Both the position numbers and the translations under genes were made by a program. From Bradyrhizobium iriomotense (lineage in GTDB: Bacteria; Pseudomonadota; Alphaproteobacteria; Rhizobiales; Xanthobacteraceae): a stretch of DNA of 64,000 nucleotides. The notes beneath the pieces were generated by a model, which did no database searches, was not told where the DNA came from, and saw only the letters and a program-made list of their open reading frames with translations. Positions 53,001-61,224 of this stretch are shown here, in pieces (the stretch's first letter is position 1; each line of letters starts with the position of its first letter). Location: assembly GCF_018130765.1 (NCBI RefSeq), contig NZ_JAFCJZ010000002.1:310001-374000 (forward strand). The letters run 5' to 3'.

Positions 53001-56000
53001 TCTCGCCTGCAGGCGGCTGCGTACATCTTCGACGGCGTCCGCTGGACGCCGGCTCCTGCCTATGCGCCGCCGGTTCCGTTCGTGGCGCAGATTGATAGCA
53101 ATACTGAAAAGAGCCAGGACCTATTTGTCCAGATCACGGATATCGACCAGGACGGACTGCCAGATATCGTCGCCCGCTTCAAACACCCGCACGACGATTC
53201 AGTTGAGGTCGAGGAAGTATGGATCAATACCGGGAGCGGATGGAAGCTCGATCCTTCGATCAAGGTCCCCTATGGACTCGACGCGCCGCGCCGGGAACAG
53301 AAGACGCTCGTTCAATGGGCGGATGTCAATGGCGACGGCATTCCGGACATTGTGCTGTCCAAGAGAAGCGGTGGCACCAACAGCTCGAGCACGTGGCTCG
53401 GCACCGGAAGAGGCTGGGAGGCTTCGCCGAGCGGTAGCTGGCAAATTCCCCTCGACGCGATTTCTGACAAGGACGGTGATCCCGGGTTTCGGCTTGTCGA
53501 TACCAAGGGTGACGGATTTCTGGACATATTGTATGCGCGACAGAATGACGATCTGAGCTTGACCACTGGTATCTTCTTCAACAACGGCACCGACTGGAAG
53601 ACGAAGCTCGCGGACGACGTCGTTCCCAAATTTTCATTCGTTGATAAGGATGGCCTCGATCTGGGCGTCCGGATCATGAGCGTTACAGGTCGCGGATTGA
53701 GCGACATTGTTCAGTCATTCGCGGGCGAGGCACCAAAGGTGCGACTAAACACGTCCCGGCGCGCGGAGATGCTCAAGGCGATCAGGGAAGGCGCCGGACT
53801 TCTGACCGCGATCTACTATCGGTCGCTTTCGGAGAACGACGATCCCGCGACATCGTACGTGGAGGATGCCGATACTTCGTACAGGATGCCCAAGAACTTG
53901 CTGGGACCACGCGTCTATATCCGAGGCGCTCCCGATCCATTTCCTCTGATCGCTCCCGTGCCAACGACCTATGTCGTGCGTCGCGCGACGGTCGATGAGG
54001 GCGCCGGACGCACAGCCAGCTTTTCGTACCGCTACGGCAACTATCGCGTCGACAATGCGTCGATGCGTTCGCTGGGCTTTGGGTGGCGTGAAAGCCTCAA
54101 TGAAGTGAACGGTGTACTCTCGCGTTCTGAGCTTTTGCAGGATCCACGATTCCGAAACAGTGCCAGGCGTGAGGCGAGCTGCTGGTTACCTCTCGACAAA
54201 TGGTCGGCTCATCCAGAGAAAACTCCGGACGACCTCTGTCCCATGGATGGTCCGGAATTGCAGGCGCGCGAATGGGAGCAAAAGCTCAGCGAGACCCGTA
54301 ACTGCTGGCTCACCGTCGAAGGCGATACCAGCCATGGTGCTTCGAAATCGATTCGCAATTGCTGGGACCAGGCGCCGACGCCGCCCCAGCCGATGGTCGC
54401 TGGAAGTCCTTATCGGATTCGTCAACTCAACCTCGATTCGGTGAGAACGACCCAGTTCGAACTGGATCGAAAGCTCATCTCCGAGAGCCTCGACACATTC
54501 GTGTACGACTCTCCTTCGGACGTCCTGCTACGGCGGATGAACGTCCTGAAGACCCGGAGTGAGTTGACAGATGGCTCGTCAGTGGAGACGACGAACGAGT
54601 ACCGTCAGGATACGGTGGATGACAATCGGTGGTACCTGGGTCGATTGACTGACAGTACGGTGAAGAAGGTTGGCGATCCCGTCGCGGCGGGCGCGCCAGC
54701 GAGAAAGACGGAGGAACGAGCTTCCGCCTTCGCGTACGTTGAAGCAACCGGATTGTTGTCGCAGCAGATCGCGAACGCCGGTACTTCGAAAAAGATCTCG
54801 ACAGCCTACCGGAGGGATGCGTTTGGAAATGCGATCGAAACGACGATCGTAGCAGACGGCGAATTGCCGCGCACAACAAAGTCAATCTACGATGACCGAG
54901 GGCGTTTCGCGATTTCGGCGACCAACGCTCTTGGTCAGAGTGTCAGCAAGGTGATCGACGAGCGAAACGGGTTACCCAGGTCCGCAACCGACGCGAATGG
55001 ATTGTCTACTCAATACGAATACGATGGATTCGGCAGGCTACGTCGTCAGACTAATCCGGACACAATAGCGGCCACGACGCGTCTGCTTTCGGTCGACGAG
55101 GCTCGGACCTCGATTCCCGGTGTTGATGTCACTGCTGGGCTGAACGCGGCTTTCGTTTCGGTCGCTCAGGTTGATTCCCTGCCGCCCACGATCACCGTCT
55201 TCGACAACAAGAGTCGTCCGCTCCGAATTGTTGCGGATGGCTTTACGAAGGACGGCGTCGGTCATCGCTATATTTTCAGAGACACTGAGTACGATTTGCT
55301 TGGGCGGTCCATAAAGACGTCGCTTCCTTACGAAAGTGGACAAACACCTCTTTGGTCGAGAAGCTTCCTGGATGTCATGGGACGGACATACAGGACGGTC
55401 TCGCCCGACAATCTTGTGACGCTTACGGAATACCGAAGCCTGCAGAACCGTGTCGCTAACGGCGTACCTCACGTCCCGCCACAGTCTTGCGTGGATCTGG
55501 CCGCCGGGCCGTTGCTTGGCGGCGGCGAGGTTGACGTGACCGTCGATCCGGGAGGACTCGCTCGAAAGTCATATTCCTGCGTCAATATGCGCAAGCAAGT
55601 TCTGCTGTCCGTGGACGGCAAGAAGGGCTCTGTCCGGTTTGAGTATGACGCCGGCGGCAGGTTGGAAAAGATGGTCGGTCCGACCGGTGCAACTACCGTC
55701 CACATGTATGACGATTTCGGAAACCGGATACAGTCGTCGGATCCGGACTTAGGTGTCTGGCGTTACGAATACAATTCATTTGGACAACTGGTCCGACAGA
55801 TCGACGCCAAGAACCAGATTGCGATTATCGAATACGACGTTCTGGGTAGGGTCGTGCGCCGTCAGGAGAACGATTCATCCACGATCTGGCGTTTCGATCG
55901 GGCCGAGCATGGCATAGGAAAGACCGCCGAGGTTGAAAAATCGAATGGATACCGCGAAGTCTATTCCTATGATGGTTTCGGACGTTCGAAAAGCGTGGCG

Positions 56001-58454
56001 GTACAGATCGGCAAGGAACAGTTTGTCACGTCGATGGACTACGACCGGCTTGGTCGGCCGAGCACGCTGTATTATCCGACGGCGTTCTCCGTGCGGAACC
56101 GATACGACAAGAAGGGGTTTCTGGTCGGCCTCGAGGACACGCGCGGTCACAAGAATTTCTGGACAGCCAAAGAGATTGATAAATATGGTCGCGTAACGGA
56201 GGAAACCTACGGCAACGGCGTCGTCACGACGCGAGCGTTCAACGAGCGAAATGGTCGCATCGAGGAGATGGAAACCGTCACCGAAAACGATCGGCGGATT
56301 CTCAACCTGAATCTAAGATACGATCTGATCGGTAATCTTGAGCGGCGAACGGAATCGGTCGAAGGCAAGCGAGAGACTTTCAAATACGATGCGCTCGATC
56401 GTCTCGTCGAAATGGATTCGGGCGGCGAGCGCTCGCGCTATGCTTTCGATGCCGCTGGCAGACTGACCTACAAGCAAGGCGTCGGGACCTACCACTATGC
56501 GCAGAATCCCGGTGAAATCGACGGCAATACCGCCAAGCCATTTCATGCAGTGCTTCAGACGAGCAACTCCGAGGGGCATCACCGCTTCTTTTATGACTTG
56601 AACGGTAACATGACAGGCGGGCCGCAAGGCCATTTTGAGTACACGTCCGACAACCGCGCTGCACTGATCTATACGGAGCAGGATGATTGGACGAGGTTCG
56701 ATTATGGTCCGGCCGGGGATCGCTTCCGGCAGTTTGTCCGCAAGGGAGCGCGATCGACAGAAACGCTCTATCTTGGAAAATTCGAGCGAGTGATCGAATA
56801 TACGTCGGGCGTGACTGACGAAAAGTTTGGACGGCTCACCCGCAACCGCCATTATCTGTCGAACAGTTCCGGCGTGTTTGCCGTGGTCGAGAGGGACGCT
56901 CAATACGCAGACTCTGTTCTCGACAGACACGCATCTAGGCGCATCCCGCGCACTATTGGCGAATCGCTGCATGAACAGACGTGGTACCTGCATGCTGACC
57001 AGCTTGGGTCAGTTCTTCGCATTACGGATGAGAAGCAGCGCCTGAGAGACCGGATCTGGTACGATCCGTGGGGTGCAAGAACGTCACGTATTGCCGGGGA
57101 CGGAGGGGAGGGCGTGCAACTCGGAAAGTCCTGGAAGCGCGGCTTCACGGGGCACGAGCATCTGGATGAGTTGTCGCTTATTCACATGAATGGGCGGATG
57201 TACAGCACGCTGCTGTCCACATTCACGTCTGTAGATCCCATTAACCAGGCCGCCGCAGATACCCAGGCCGGTAATGGTTACATGTATGCGCGCGGAAATC
57301 CGCTCAAATTCGTTGATCCTTCAGGCTACGGCTTCTTGGGCGATGTTTGGCACGCTGTGACTGCGCCGTTCCGCGCGGCAGGCAATGCAATCTCTGACGC
57401 GGCGCACGGCATCGGCCATTTCTTCAGCGAAGCCGGGAAATGGCTGTCTGAAAACTGGCGGGTGGTTGTTGTTGTTATCGTTGTTATCGTCATCGAGGTC
57501 GTCACGTTCGGTGCAGCTACCGCGGCAGTGGGACCACTTGCGGGTGCGATCCTCACTGGTATGGCCGCTGGTGCGGCAGGTGGAGCGCTCGGCGCTGCAT
57601 TGTATGGAGGCACTCTGGATGATGTTCTTGCGGCGGCCGTAAAGGGAGCGGTAATCGGCGGCATATCGGCCGGTGTAACTTATGGCGTCGGTAGCTATTT
57701 CCAGGCCGTTCAGGGAGCAAATGAGGCCCTGACGACTTCCCAGGAAATCGAATCGATTGCAGCGCACGGGGTCGTCGGTGGTGCCAAGCAGGCTGCCGAA
57801 GGTGGAAATTTCTGGCAGGGTTTTGTGGCGACGGCTGCGACTAAGGCGTCGTCATTGTGGGGCCCGGATTTCCAATCCATGTCAGCCAATGTTGCCCGAG
57901 CAGCGGTGGTCGGAGGAACCGTTGCGGCAATCAATGGCGACAAATTCGCGAATGGAGCGATACTTGGTTCATTTTCTTATGTTTTCAACGATTACGCTCA
58001 TACCTATGCTACGTACGGAGTTGCCGCAGGCGGTATGATGGCCGCGGGCGGATCGCTGGTTGTTGATGCCGCCACGGGCGGTGTAAATGTCCTGGCGACA
58101 CCTGCGGAGATTGCGGCCGGTAGCTCACTTGGGGGTGCCGTCGGGTACGGGCTTGGCAGCATCGTAGATTGGGCGATGAGTTCAGGTTCAGGGCCCACCT
58201 TGCCTGAATTTGACTTTAATGATCCTACCAGACCGCCAGTTGGGCCAGGAGGGCAGCAGTGGGAGTGGAAAGGTAGTGGGAGTGTTGGTTCGCCCCAAGG
58301 CGCATGGGTGCCTCCGGGTGGAGGAGAGAGCCTCCATCCGGATTTGAATCATGCGCCGCCGATTGGCCCCCATTGGGATTATCGAAACAAGAACCTGCCA
58401 CCCGGTTGTCAGGATTTTCGTTGCTATCCGGGGGGCAGAACGGAGCCGAAATGA
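50091..58454 (+). CDS. SpvB/Rhs-type polymorphic toxin (about 2787 aa)
   Basis: A giant secreted toxin. A signal peptide starts at ATG 50091 (FKRTFFLLLCLFVSFGF) with GGGGGA 5 bp upstream; the ATG at 50085 is an alternative. It contains an SpvB-like N-terminal domain (about 30-330), many FG-GAP/VCBS-like repeats with D-x-D-x-DG loops (about 350-1250), and YD/RHS repeats (about 1500-2230). The Rhs core (LGSVLRITDE, YDPWGARTS, ARGNPLKFVDPSGYG near 2410) ends the cage. The roughly 375-residue tail has a hydrophobic segment (VVVVVIVVIVIEVVTF) and a C-terminal part ending PPIGPHWDYRNKN, resembling Ntox37-like nuclease toxins. Base composition looks less GC-rich than neighbours. The toxin activity is inferred. 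Confidence 0.9.
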   Translation: MFKRTFFLLLCLFVSFGFDPLNAQGPVPVAIGSIPGTFSVDLSGNSTYSVPIKIPPGAAGTAPKISLVYDSGSLGGALGAGWSISGLSVITRGPKDVFTDGLSSGIKLDDGDAFYLDGQRLIPISVTGAGAGRKIEYRKAFDDQTRITQVGADFGHCYFKVETKGGVILLFNGERGSRVLLGNGSTLLLAESAVIDTAASRIVTDATGNQTVEVGGNYIEFYYAGNGKGNYDIESIKYTGRGRLVGGQIKADAGFEPFASIDFKYEAVRALSNYIAGSEIVRDVRLIEVSNGIIGRVGPPANRYTLEYENRNTSNRFVLKALHQFGSDGQELQPTNFEYTKPPTGWVDAAYPFPNSVVLAGRNRLGAGYRFKHFAPTGKLPDLLFAAQIEGKLEAFAFRNDLDALLPGNRVWTPMPDFKPPVAFTNADGADLGVIVEDVRGKGQASLLQGYQKTGEPATFATYTAGAKAFDKDDPYQLPFVVSLDGKIVAQYRFAKFSGGAAPDLIYESMGTSGFLTNTGSGWQPDPAHLPPVDLDSRTLVIDIDCSGHPALLSAVKNGGTYDWKIYRYRATKWEEEPALKFKPRFSAATDPAAIRQITFDTGAGACPGLIVASATGAGARGAYVTSSNGWVPLDGQGGRVDKSPPFNLVDAVGNDLGAVVADVDGDGLQDVIAHAQLPDGSEVQFAYLQSTVGWVASPGFNPPLLSTLKVDAPRVVAFIGNIDGSSGDDVISVNDTASVTPNQQNIFGNIFVSDGSKFNTEAAYAPPVQFSRKDKQDRGVRILDLHGRNLPDIIYRRDVTQDGKTVAVAGASRNTGAGWVDEPGLVPLSPLASDDIASNPAQFADVSGSGFADMIYSYRDKNNKLDCHLYRNVALNDEQRKWSEVAPGGAEALTIPPTCRATDDGRIWPIATNQIGDMGVRFVKLNDQRLAMLVSFLGPNPANGLGKRANVKKCTTDAAGVEQCNGWDWSRLQAAAYIFDGVRWTPAPAYAPPVPFVAQIDSNTEKSQDLFVQITDIDQDGLPDIVARFKHPHDDSVEVEEVWINTGSGWKLDPSIKVPYGLDAPRREQKTLVQWADVNGDGIPDIVLSKRSGGTNSSSTWLGTGRGWEASPSGSWQIPLDAISDKDGDPGFRLVDTKGDGFLDILYARQNDDLSLTTGIFFNNGTDWKTKLADDVVPKFSFVDKDGLDLGVRIMSVTGRGLSDIVQSFAGEAPKVRLNTSRRAEMLKAIREGAGLLTAIYYRSLSENDDPATSYVEDADTSYRMPKNLLGPRVYIRGAPDPFPLIAPVPTTYVVRRATVDEGAGRTASFSYRYGNYRVDNASMRSLGFGWRESLNEVNGVLSRSELLQDPRFRNSARREASCWLPLDKWSAHPEKTPDDLCPMDGPELQAREWEQKLSETRNCWLTVEGDTSHGASKSIRNCWDQAPTPPQPMVAGSPYRIRQLNLDSVRTTQFELDRKLISESLDTFVYDSPSDVLLRRMNVLKTRSELTDGSSVETTNEYRQDTVDDNRWYLGRLTDSTVKKVGDPVAAGAPARKTEERASAFAYVEATGLLSQQIANAGTSKKISTAYRRDAFGNAIETTIVADGELPRTTKSIYDDRGRFAISATNALGQSVSKVIDERNGLPRSATDANGLSTQYEYDGFGRLRRQTNPDTIAATTRLLSVDEARTSIPGVDVTAGLNAAFVSVAQVDSLPPTITVFDNKSRPLRIVADGFTKDGVGHRYIFRDTEYDLLGRSIKTSLPYESGQTPLWSRSFLDVMGRTYRTVSPDNLVTLTEYRSLQNRVANGVPHVPPQSCVDLAAGPLLGGGEVDVTVDPGGLARKSYSCVNMRKQVLLSVDGKKGSVRFEYDAGGRLEKMVGPTGATTVHMYDDFGNRIQSSDPDLGVWRYEYNSFGQLVRQIDAKNQIAIIEYDVLGRVVRRQENDSSTIWRFDRAEHGIGKTAEVEKSNGYREVYSYDGFGRSKSVAVQIGKEQFVTSMDYDRLGRPSTLYYPTAFSVRNRYDKKGFLVGLEDTRGHKNFWTAKEIDKYGRVTEETYGNGVVTTRAFNERNGRIEEMETVTENDRRILNLNLRYDLIGNLERRTESVEGKRETFKYDALDRLVEMDSGGERSRYAFDAAGRLTYKQGVGTYHYAQNPGEIDGNTAKPFHAVLQTSNSEGHHRFFYDLNGNMTGGPQGHFEYTSDNRAALIYTEQDDWTRFDYGPAGDRFRQFVRKGARSTETLYLGKFERVIEYTSGVTDEKFGRLTRNRHYLSNSSGVFAVVERDAQYADSVLDRHASRRIPRTIGESLHEQTWYLHADQLGSVLRITDEKQRLRDRIWYDPWGARTSRIAGDGGEGVQLGKSWKRGFTGHEHLDELSLIHMNGRMYSTLLSTFTSVDPINQAAADTQAGNGYMYARGNPLKFVDPSGYGFLGDVWHAVTAPFRAAGNAISDAAHGIGHFFSEAGKWLSENWRVVVVVIVVIVIEVVTFGAATAAVGPLAGAILTGMAAGAAGGALGAALYGGTLDDVLAAAVKGAVIGGISAGVTYGVGSYFQAVQGANEALTTSQEIESIAAHGVVGGAKQAAEGGNFWQGFVATAATKASSLWGPDFQSMSANVARAAVVGGTVAAINGDKFANGAILGSFSYVFNDYAHTYATYGVAAGGMMAAGGSLVVDAATGGVNVLATPAEIAAGSSLGGAVGYGLGSIVDWAMSSGSGPTLPEFDFNDPTRPPVGPGGQQWEWKGSGSVGSPQGAWVPPGGGESLHPDLNHAPPIGPHWDYRNKNLPPGCQDFRCYPGGRTEPK

Positions 58455-59071
58455 CATCTGTTTCGAGCATTAAAATTGATCGAGAAATCGGGCTCGCGCA
58501 TTTTCGGCGAAATGCTGACCTTGATCAGGCGGGTGCTGTTGCCTTGAAGTCAGGCGTGTTCTTCGTTCTGGCGCCCAAATCCTCGGGTTCCAAAGTATTG
58601 GAAAGTCTCGACACAGGCGGCATCCTGCCAGCAGGAGATTTGATGCGGAGTGGTCCGCTAGATGTTCAGGCAGTGCGAAATACGGTTCTCAACCTGGCGC
58701 GATTGGTTCAATGCATGTCGCTTTCCGGTTGCTCGCTGGAATGGTTTTTTCGAGAACCCTACGCGGGAGCTGCGGCCAAAGATGCGATACTGCATCAGGT
58801 GGGAGGGGGCAGTTATGAGCGAATGGAATTGACGGCAAACTCCCATCTCTCGTTCATAGCGAGAGTTATCGAGGATCACCGGGAATCGTGGTCATTTTTC
58901 ATGTTTTGTCGCGAGGCGAAACGCGACGAGCCGTTCAAAGCGGAAGACGTTAAGTTCATGGTTGTGAATGCGTACGACGGCGAAAGCTTTTGTTGTTGGC
59001 TCGACGACCGTTCGACATTTGCCAAAGATGTTCTGGGGTACGAAGAACAGCTCCTAACCGCTGTTTCTTAG
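58451..59071 (+). CDS. Putative immunity protein for Rhs toxin
   Basis: A 206-residue protein whose ATG overlaps the toxin stop codon as ATGA, so it is co-translated with the toxin. It has no signal peptide, and the sequence (GAVALKSGVFFVLAPKSSGS, ESWSFFMFCREAKRD, VNAYDGESFCCWLDD) is not recognised. Position and coupling fit a cytoplasmic immunity protein that neutralises the toxin tip. The gene ends 295 bp before the right end of the element. Confidence 0.75.
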   Translation: MTSVSSIKIDREIGLAHFRRNADLDQAGAVALKSGVFFVLAPKSSGSKVLESLDTGGILPAGDLMRSGPLDVQAVRNTVLNLARLVQCMSLSGCSLEWFFREPYAGAAAKDAILHQVGGGSYERMELTANSHLSFIARVIEDHRESWSFFMFCREAKRDEPFKAEDVKFMVVNAYDGESFCCWLDDRSTFAKDVLGYEEQLLTAVS

Positions 59072-59225
59072 AAGCTGCCGCCTGTGGCATAACACCCGGC
59101 GGCGCTAGTTCGCCGGCGATAGTGGCGACGAACGTGTCCTCCGAGAAGCTGATTTTGGAGACGTCCGGCATGGATTTTCCAGTGGGGATCGTCATTTCGA
59201 CGGCGTTAAAAACAAGCCTTTTCAA
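58956..59225 (-). CDS. Doubtful short ORF at right end
   Basis: An 89-codon frame whose first 60 residues (MKRLVFNAVEMTIPTGKSMP, then DVSKISFSEDTFVATIAGEL) look protein-like, while its 3' part is antisense to the immunity gene. It may be the truncated start of a gene cut off when cargo was rearranged beside the right end. The N-terminus is faintly like DcrB-type proteins found beside secreted effectors. Low confidence. Confidence 0.3.
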   Translation of the reverse strand: MKRLVFNAVEMTIPTGKSMPDVSKISFSEDTFVATIAGELAPPGVMPQAAASKKQRLGAVLRTPEHLWQMSNGRRANNKSFRRRTHSQP

Positions 59226-59268
59226 TGACTTATAGCCATCGCCCTGTTCATAAGTTGCGTACCCCCCG

Positions 59269-59312
59269 GATCGACCCGTTCTTATTGTGAAGATCGCCCC
59301 ATTCTTGTGAGA
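59269..59312 (-). promoter_or_regulatory. Tandem TnsB-like sites R3 and R2 at right end
   Basis: Two adjacent roughly 22-bp units: 59269-59290 (TCGACCCGTTCTTATTGTGA core) and 59291-59312 (TCGCCCCATTCTTGTGAGA core). Both match the terminal site R1 (TCGACGCGGTCTTATTGTGT at 59340-59359). Tandem sites at one end and separated sites at the other are typical of Tn7-family ends. Confidence 0.7.
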
Positions 59313-59339
59313 CGGTGTCGAGCAAAATCAAGCACATAG

Positions 59340-59366
59340 TCGACGCGGTCTTATTGTGTCAGCACA
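59340..59366 (-). repeat. Transposon right terminal inverted repeat with TnsB site R1
   Basis: On the minus strand it begins TGTGCTGACACAATAAG and continues ACCGCGTCGA. It matches the left end 8530-8556 at 22 of 27 positions and carries the canonical TGT terminus. Confidence 0.88.
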
Positions 59367-59371
59367 TTTTG
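59367..59371. repeat. Target-site duplication, right copy (TTTTG)
   Basis: Identical to 8525-8529. Joining the flanks at this pentamer predicts the empty site: the dksA terminator T-tract followed by GACGCAAGGCGCC. Confidence 0.88.
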
Positions 59372-59617
59372 GACGCAAGGCGCCATTTCGCGCCGCGCTC
59401 GGCATTTTGCCTGTCGCTCGACACCGCGCGTCAACGTGCGAGCGCAATCTCTAAAAGTGAATCGCGATCAAGGGGCTAGACTCGATTCCTCCGAGCTCAC
59501 GTGAGTTCGGATGAGAAACAGCCTTCACTTCAGGTGCGGGAAGTTTTTGCGAGTCGCATCAACGAGATCGGCTCGGATGCTGAGTGGCTGATCGAGCTGC
59601 ATCACGCAGCGCTGCAA
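59372..59617. other. Chromosomal flank after the element
   Basis: About 245 bp between the right end and the HxlR gene. A frame starting at GTG 59501 (SSDEKQPSLQVREVFASRIN, then EIGSDAEWLIELHHAALQSG) looks protein-like for 45 residues and then runs antisense through the HxlR gene. It may be a gene fragment. No other feature is evident. Confidence 0.35.
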
Positions 59618-59998
59618 TCAGGCCTCGCGCGACGCCACGAGGCGTGCATCCCCATAAAGCCTCGACCAGCTCAATATTTCCTTAAACGCCGGGAGCAGGC
59701 CGTAGGCCGCATCCGTCAGCTCGTACTCGACCCTTAGGGGTTTCTCCGCAAAGGCGGTTCGGGACACCAGCCCGTCCTGCTCGAGCTCGCGCAGTTGCAT
59801 GGTCAGCATGTGCTGGGTGATGCCGCCGATCGATCGCCGCAAGGCGCCGAAGCGAACCGCGCCGTTCATCAGGGCGAACAGGATCTCCAGCTTCCACTTG
59901 CCGCCAAGGGCATGGATGGCGCGCTTGAAGTCGGCGAGCAGAGCGGGGTCGGGGCTGCAATCGCAGTTGCCGTCGCAAGGGTCGGTCAGGTTTTCCAT
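59618..59998 (-). CDS. HxlR-family transcriptional regulator
   Basis: A 126-residue winged-helix regulator (ATG 59998; an ATG six codons upstream is possible). The core ALGGKWKLEILFALMNGAVR and GALRRSIGGITQHMLTMQLR followed by the wing VEYELTDAAYGLLP are typical. The N-terminus is Cys-rich (DPCDGNCDCSPDP), which suggests thiol- or metal-responsive sensing. It is divergent from the reductase gene at 60113 across 114 bp and probably regulates it. The long open frame extending upstream overlaps that gene and is a shadow. Confidence 0.92.
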   Translation of the reverse strand: MENLTDPCDGNCDCSPDPALLADFKRAIHALGGKWKLEILFALMNGAVRFGALRRSIGGITQHMLTMQLRELEQDGLVSRTAFAEKPLRVEYELTDAAYGLLPAFKEILSWSRLYGDARLVASREA

Positions 59999-60112
59999 AC
60001 CGGTCTCGAAATCCATTCTACTTGTCCGCAAGCACATAGTGACCAGATGCGGCCTTGAGCAGGGCCTTGGTGGAACCAATTTGCCGGCCCATGTAGCGAG
60101 GGGAATTTGGCA

Positions 60113-61141
60113 ATGAGCACTGTTCTGGTCACCGGCGGGTCGGGCTTCGTCGGCATCCACGTCGTCCTGCAGCTTCTGGCCGCCGGTCACAGAGTGCGGA
60201 CGACGGTGCGCCGGCCGGAGCGTCAAGCCGATGTGCTGGCCATGCTGCGCGAGGGCGGGGCGGCTTCGCCAGAGAGCGTATCCTTCTTCACGGCCGACCT
60301 CGTCCGGGACGAGGGGTGGCAGGAGGCGGTCACGGGCTGCGACTACGTTCTCCATGTTGCCTCCCCGCTCTCGACCAGTGTTCCCAAGGACGAGAACGAG
60401 ATGATTATCCCGGCCCGGGACGGAACGCTCCGCGTGCTCCGGGCCGCGCGCGAGGCCGGCGTCAAACGGGTGGTCATCACCTCGTCGCTGGGTGCGATCG
60501 GCTACGGCCATCCGCCGCGCGAACAACCGTTCGACGAGACCGACTGGACCAATCTCGGCGGCGCCGACGTGCAGCCCTACATCAAGTCCAAGACGCTGGC
60601 CGAGCGGGCGGCCTGGGATTTCGTCGCGCGCGAAGGCGGCGGGCTCGAACTGTCGGTGGTCAATCCCGCCGGGATTTTCGGCCCCGTGTTGGGGCCGGAC
60701 TTCTCCGGCTCGATCGAGATCGTCAAATCGCTGCTCGACGGCGCCATGCCCGCGGTGCCGCGGGTCTATTTCGGTGTGGTCGACGTGCGCGACGTCGCCG
60801 ATCTGCATCTGCGGGCGATGACGGCACCGCAAGCCAAAGGCGAGCGCTTCATCGCCGTCTCCGGGGAGACGATGTCGATCCTCGACATCGGCAAGGTGTT
60901 GCGGCGGGAACTGGGGCCGGCCGCGCGCCGGGTTCCGCGGCTCCAGGCCCCCGACTGGCTGGTGCGGCTGGCCGCGAACCGGATTCCGCTGCTGCGCGCG
61001 GTCGTGCCGATGCTCGGCCGTGTCAGGCATTCCACCAGTGCCAAGGCGCGGTCGCTGCTCGGCTGGCAGCCCCGCTCCAACGATGAGGCGATCCTCGCGA
61101 CTGCCGAGAGCCTGATCCGGCTTGGCCTCGTCAAGCCGTGA
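60113..61141 (+). CDS. NAD-dependent epimerase / dihydroflavonol-4-reductase-like enzyme
   Basis: A 342-residue extended short-chain dehydrogenase. The N-terminal VLVTGGSGFVGIHVVLQLLA holds the GxxGxxG loop, with TTVRRPERQ suggesting NADPH. The segments HVASPLS, VVITSSLGAIGYG and YIKSKTLAERAAWDF (the Tyr-x-x-x-Lys pair) and the Asn-Pro in VVNPAGIFGPVLG match the dihydroflavonol-4-reductase/aldehyde-reductase group. The ATG at 60113 has GAGGGGA 9 bp upstream. The substrate is unknown. It is divergent from the HxlR gene, its likely regulator. Confidence 0.9.
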   Translation: MSTVLVTGGSGFVGIHVVLQLLAAGHRVRTTVRRPERQADVLAMLREGGAASPESVSFFTADLVRDEGWQEAVTGCDYVLHVASPLSTSVPKDENEMIIPARDGTLRVLRAAREAGVKRVVITSSLGAIGYGHPPREQPFDETDWTNLGGADVQPYIKSKTLAERAAWDFVAREGGGLELSVVNPAGIFGPVLGPDFSGSIEIVKSLLDGAMPAVPRVYFGVVDVRDVADLHLRAMTAPQAKGERFIAVSGETMSILDIGKVLRRELGPAARRVPRLQAPDWLVRLAANRIPLLRAVVPMLGRVRHSTSAKARSLLGWQPRSNDEAILATAESLIRLGLVKP

Positions 61142-61224
61142 GTCTGCCCCCGCTCGCGCTTGTCAGGCCGGACCGGGGATGCTGAAGTGCTGTCCTCGAT
61201 TACGTAGCGTGGGAGGCGGCGCCG

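Larger units (their letters stand above)
8530..59366. mobile_element. Tn7-like transposon inserted downstream of dksA (~50.8 kb)
   Basis: The boundaries rest on four observations. (1) 27-bp imperfect inverted repeats lie at 8530-8556 and 59340-59366, with 22 of 27 positions equal; read inward, both contain GACAC and AGACCGCGTCGA. (2) Identical 5-bp sequences TTTTG lie immediately outside (8525-8529 and 59367-59371), the duplication length made by Tn7-family transposases. (3) Internal copies of a TnsB-site-like motif lie next to both ends. (4) A complete tnsABC-tniQ operon lies inside. The right end terminates in the canonical TGT/ACA; the left terminus reads TAT instead of TGT, so it may be mutated. 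tnsABC is transcribed away from dksA, as Tn7 genes are from glmS. Cargo: helicase-nucleases, SRAP, Ku, methylase, AAA+ protease and Rhs toxin. Confidence 0.9.
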
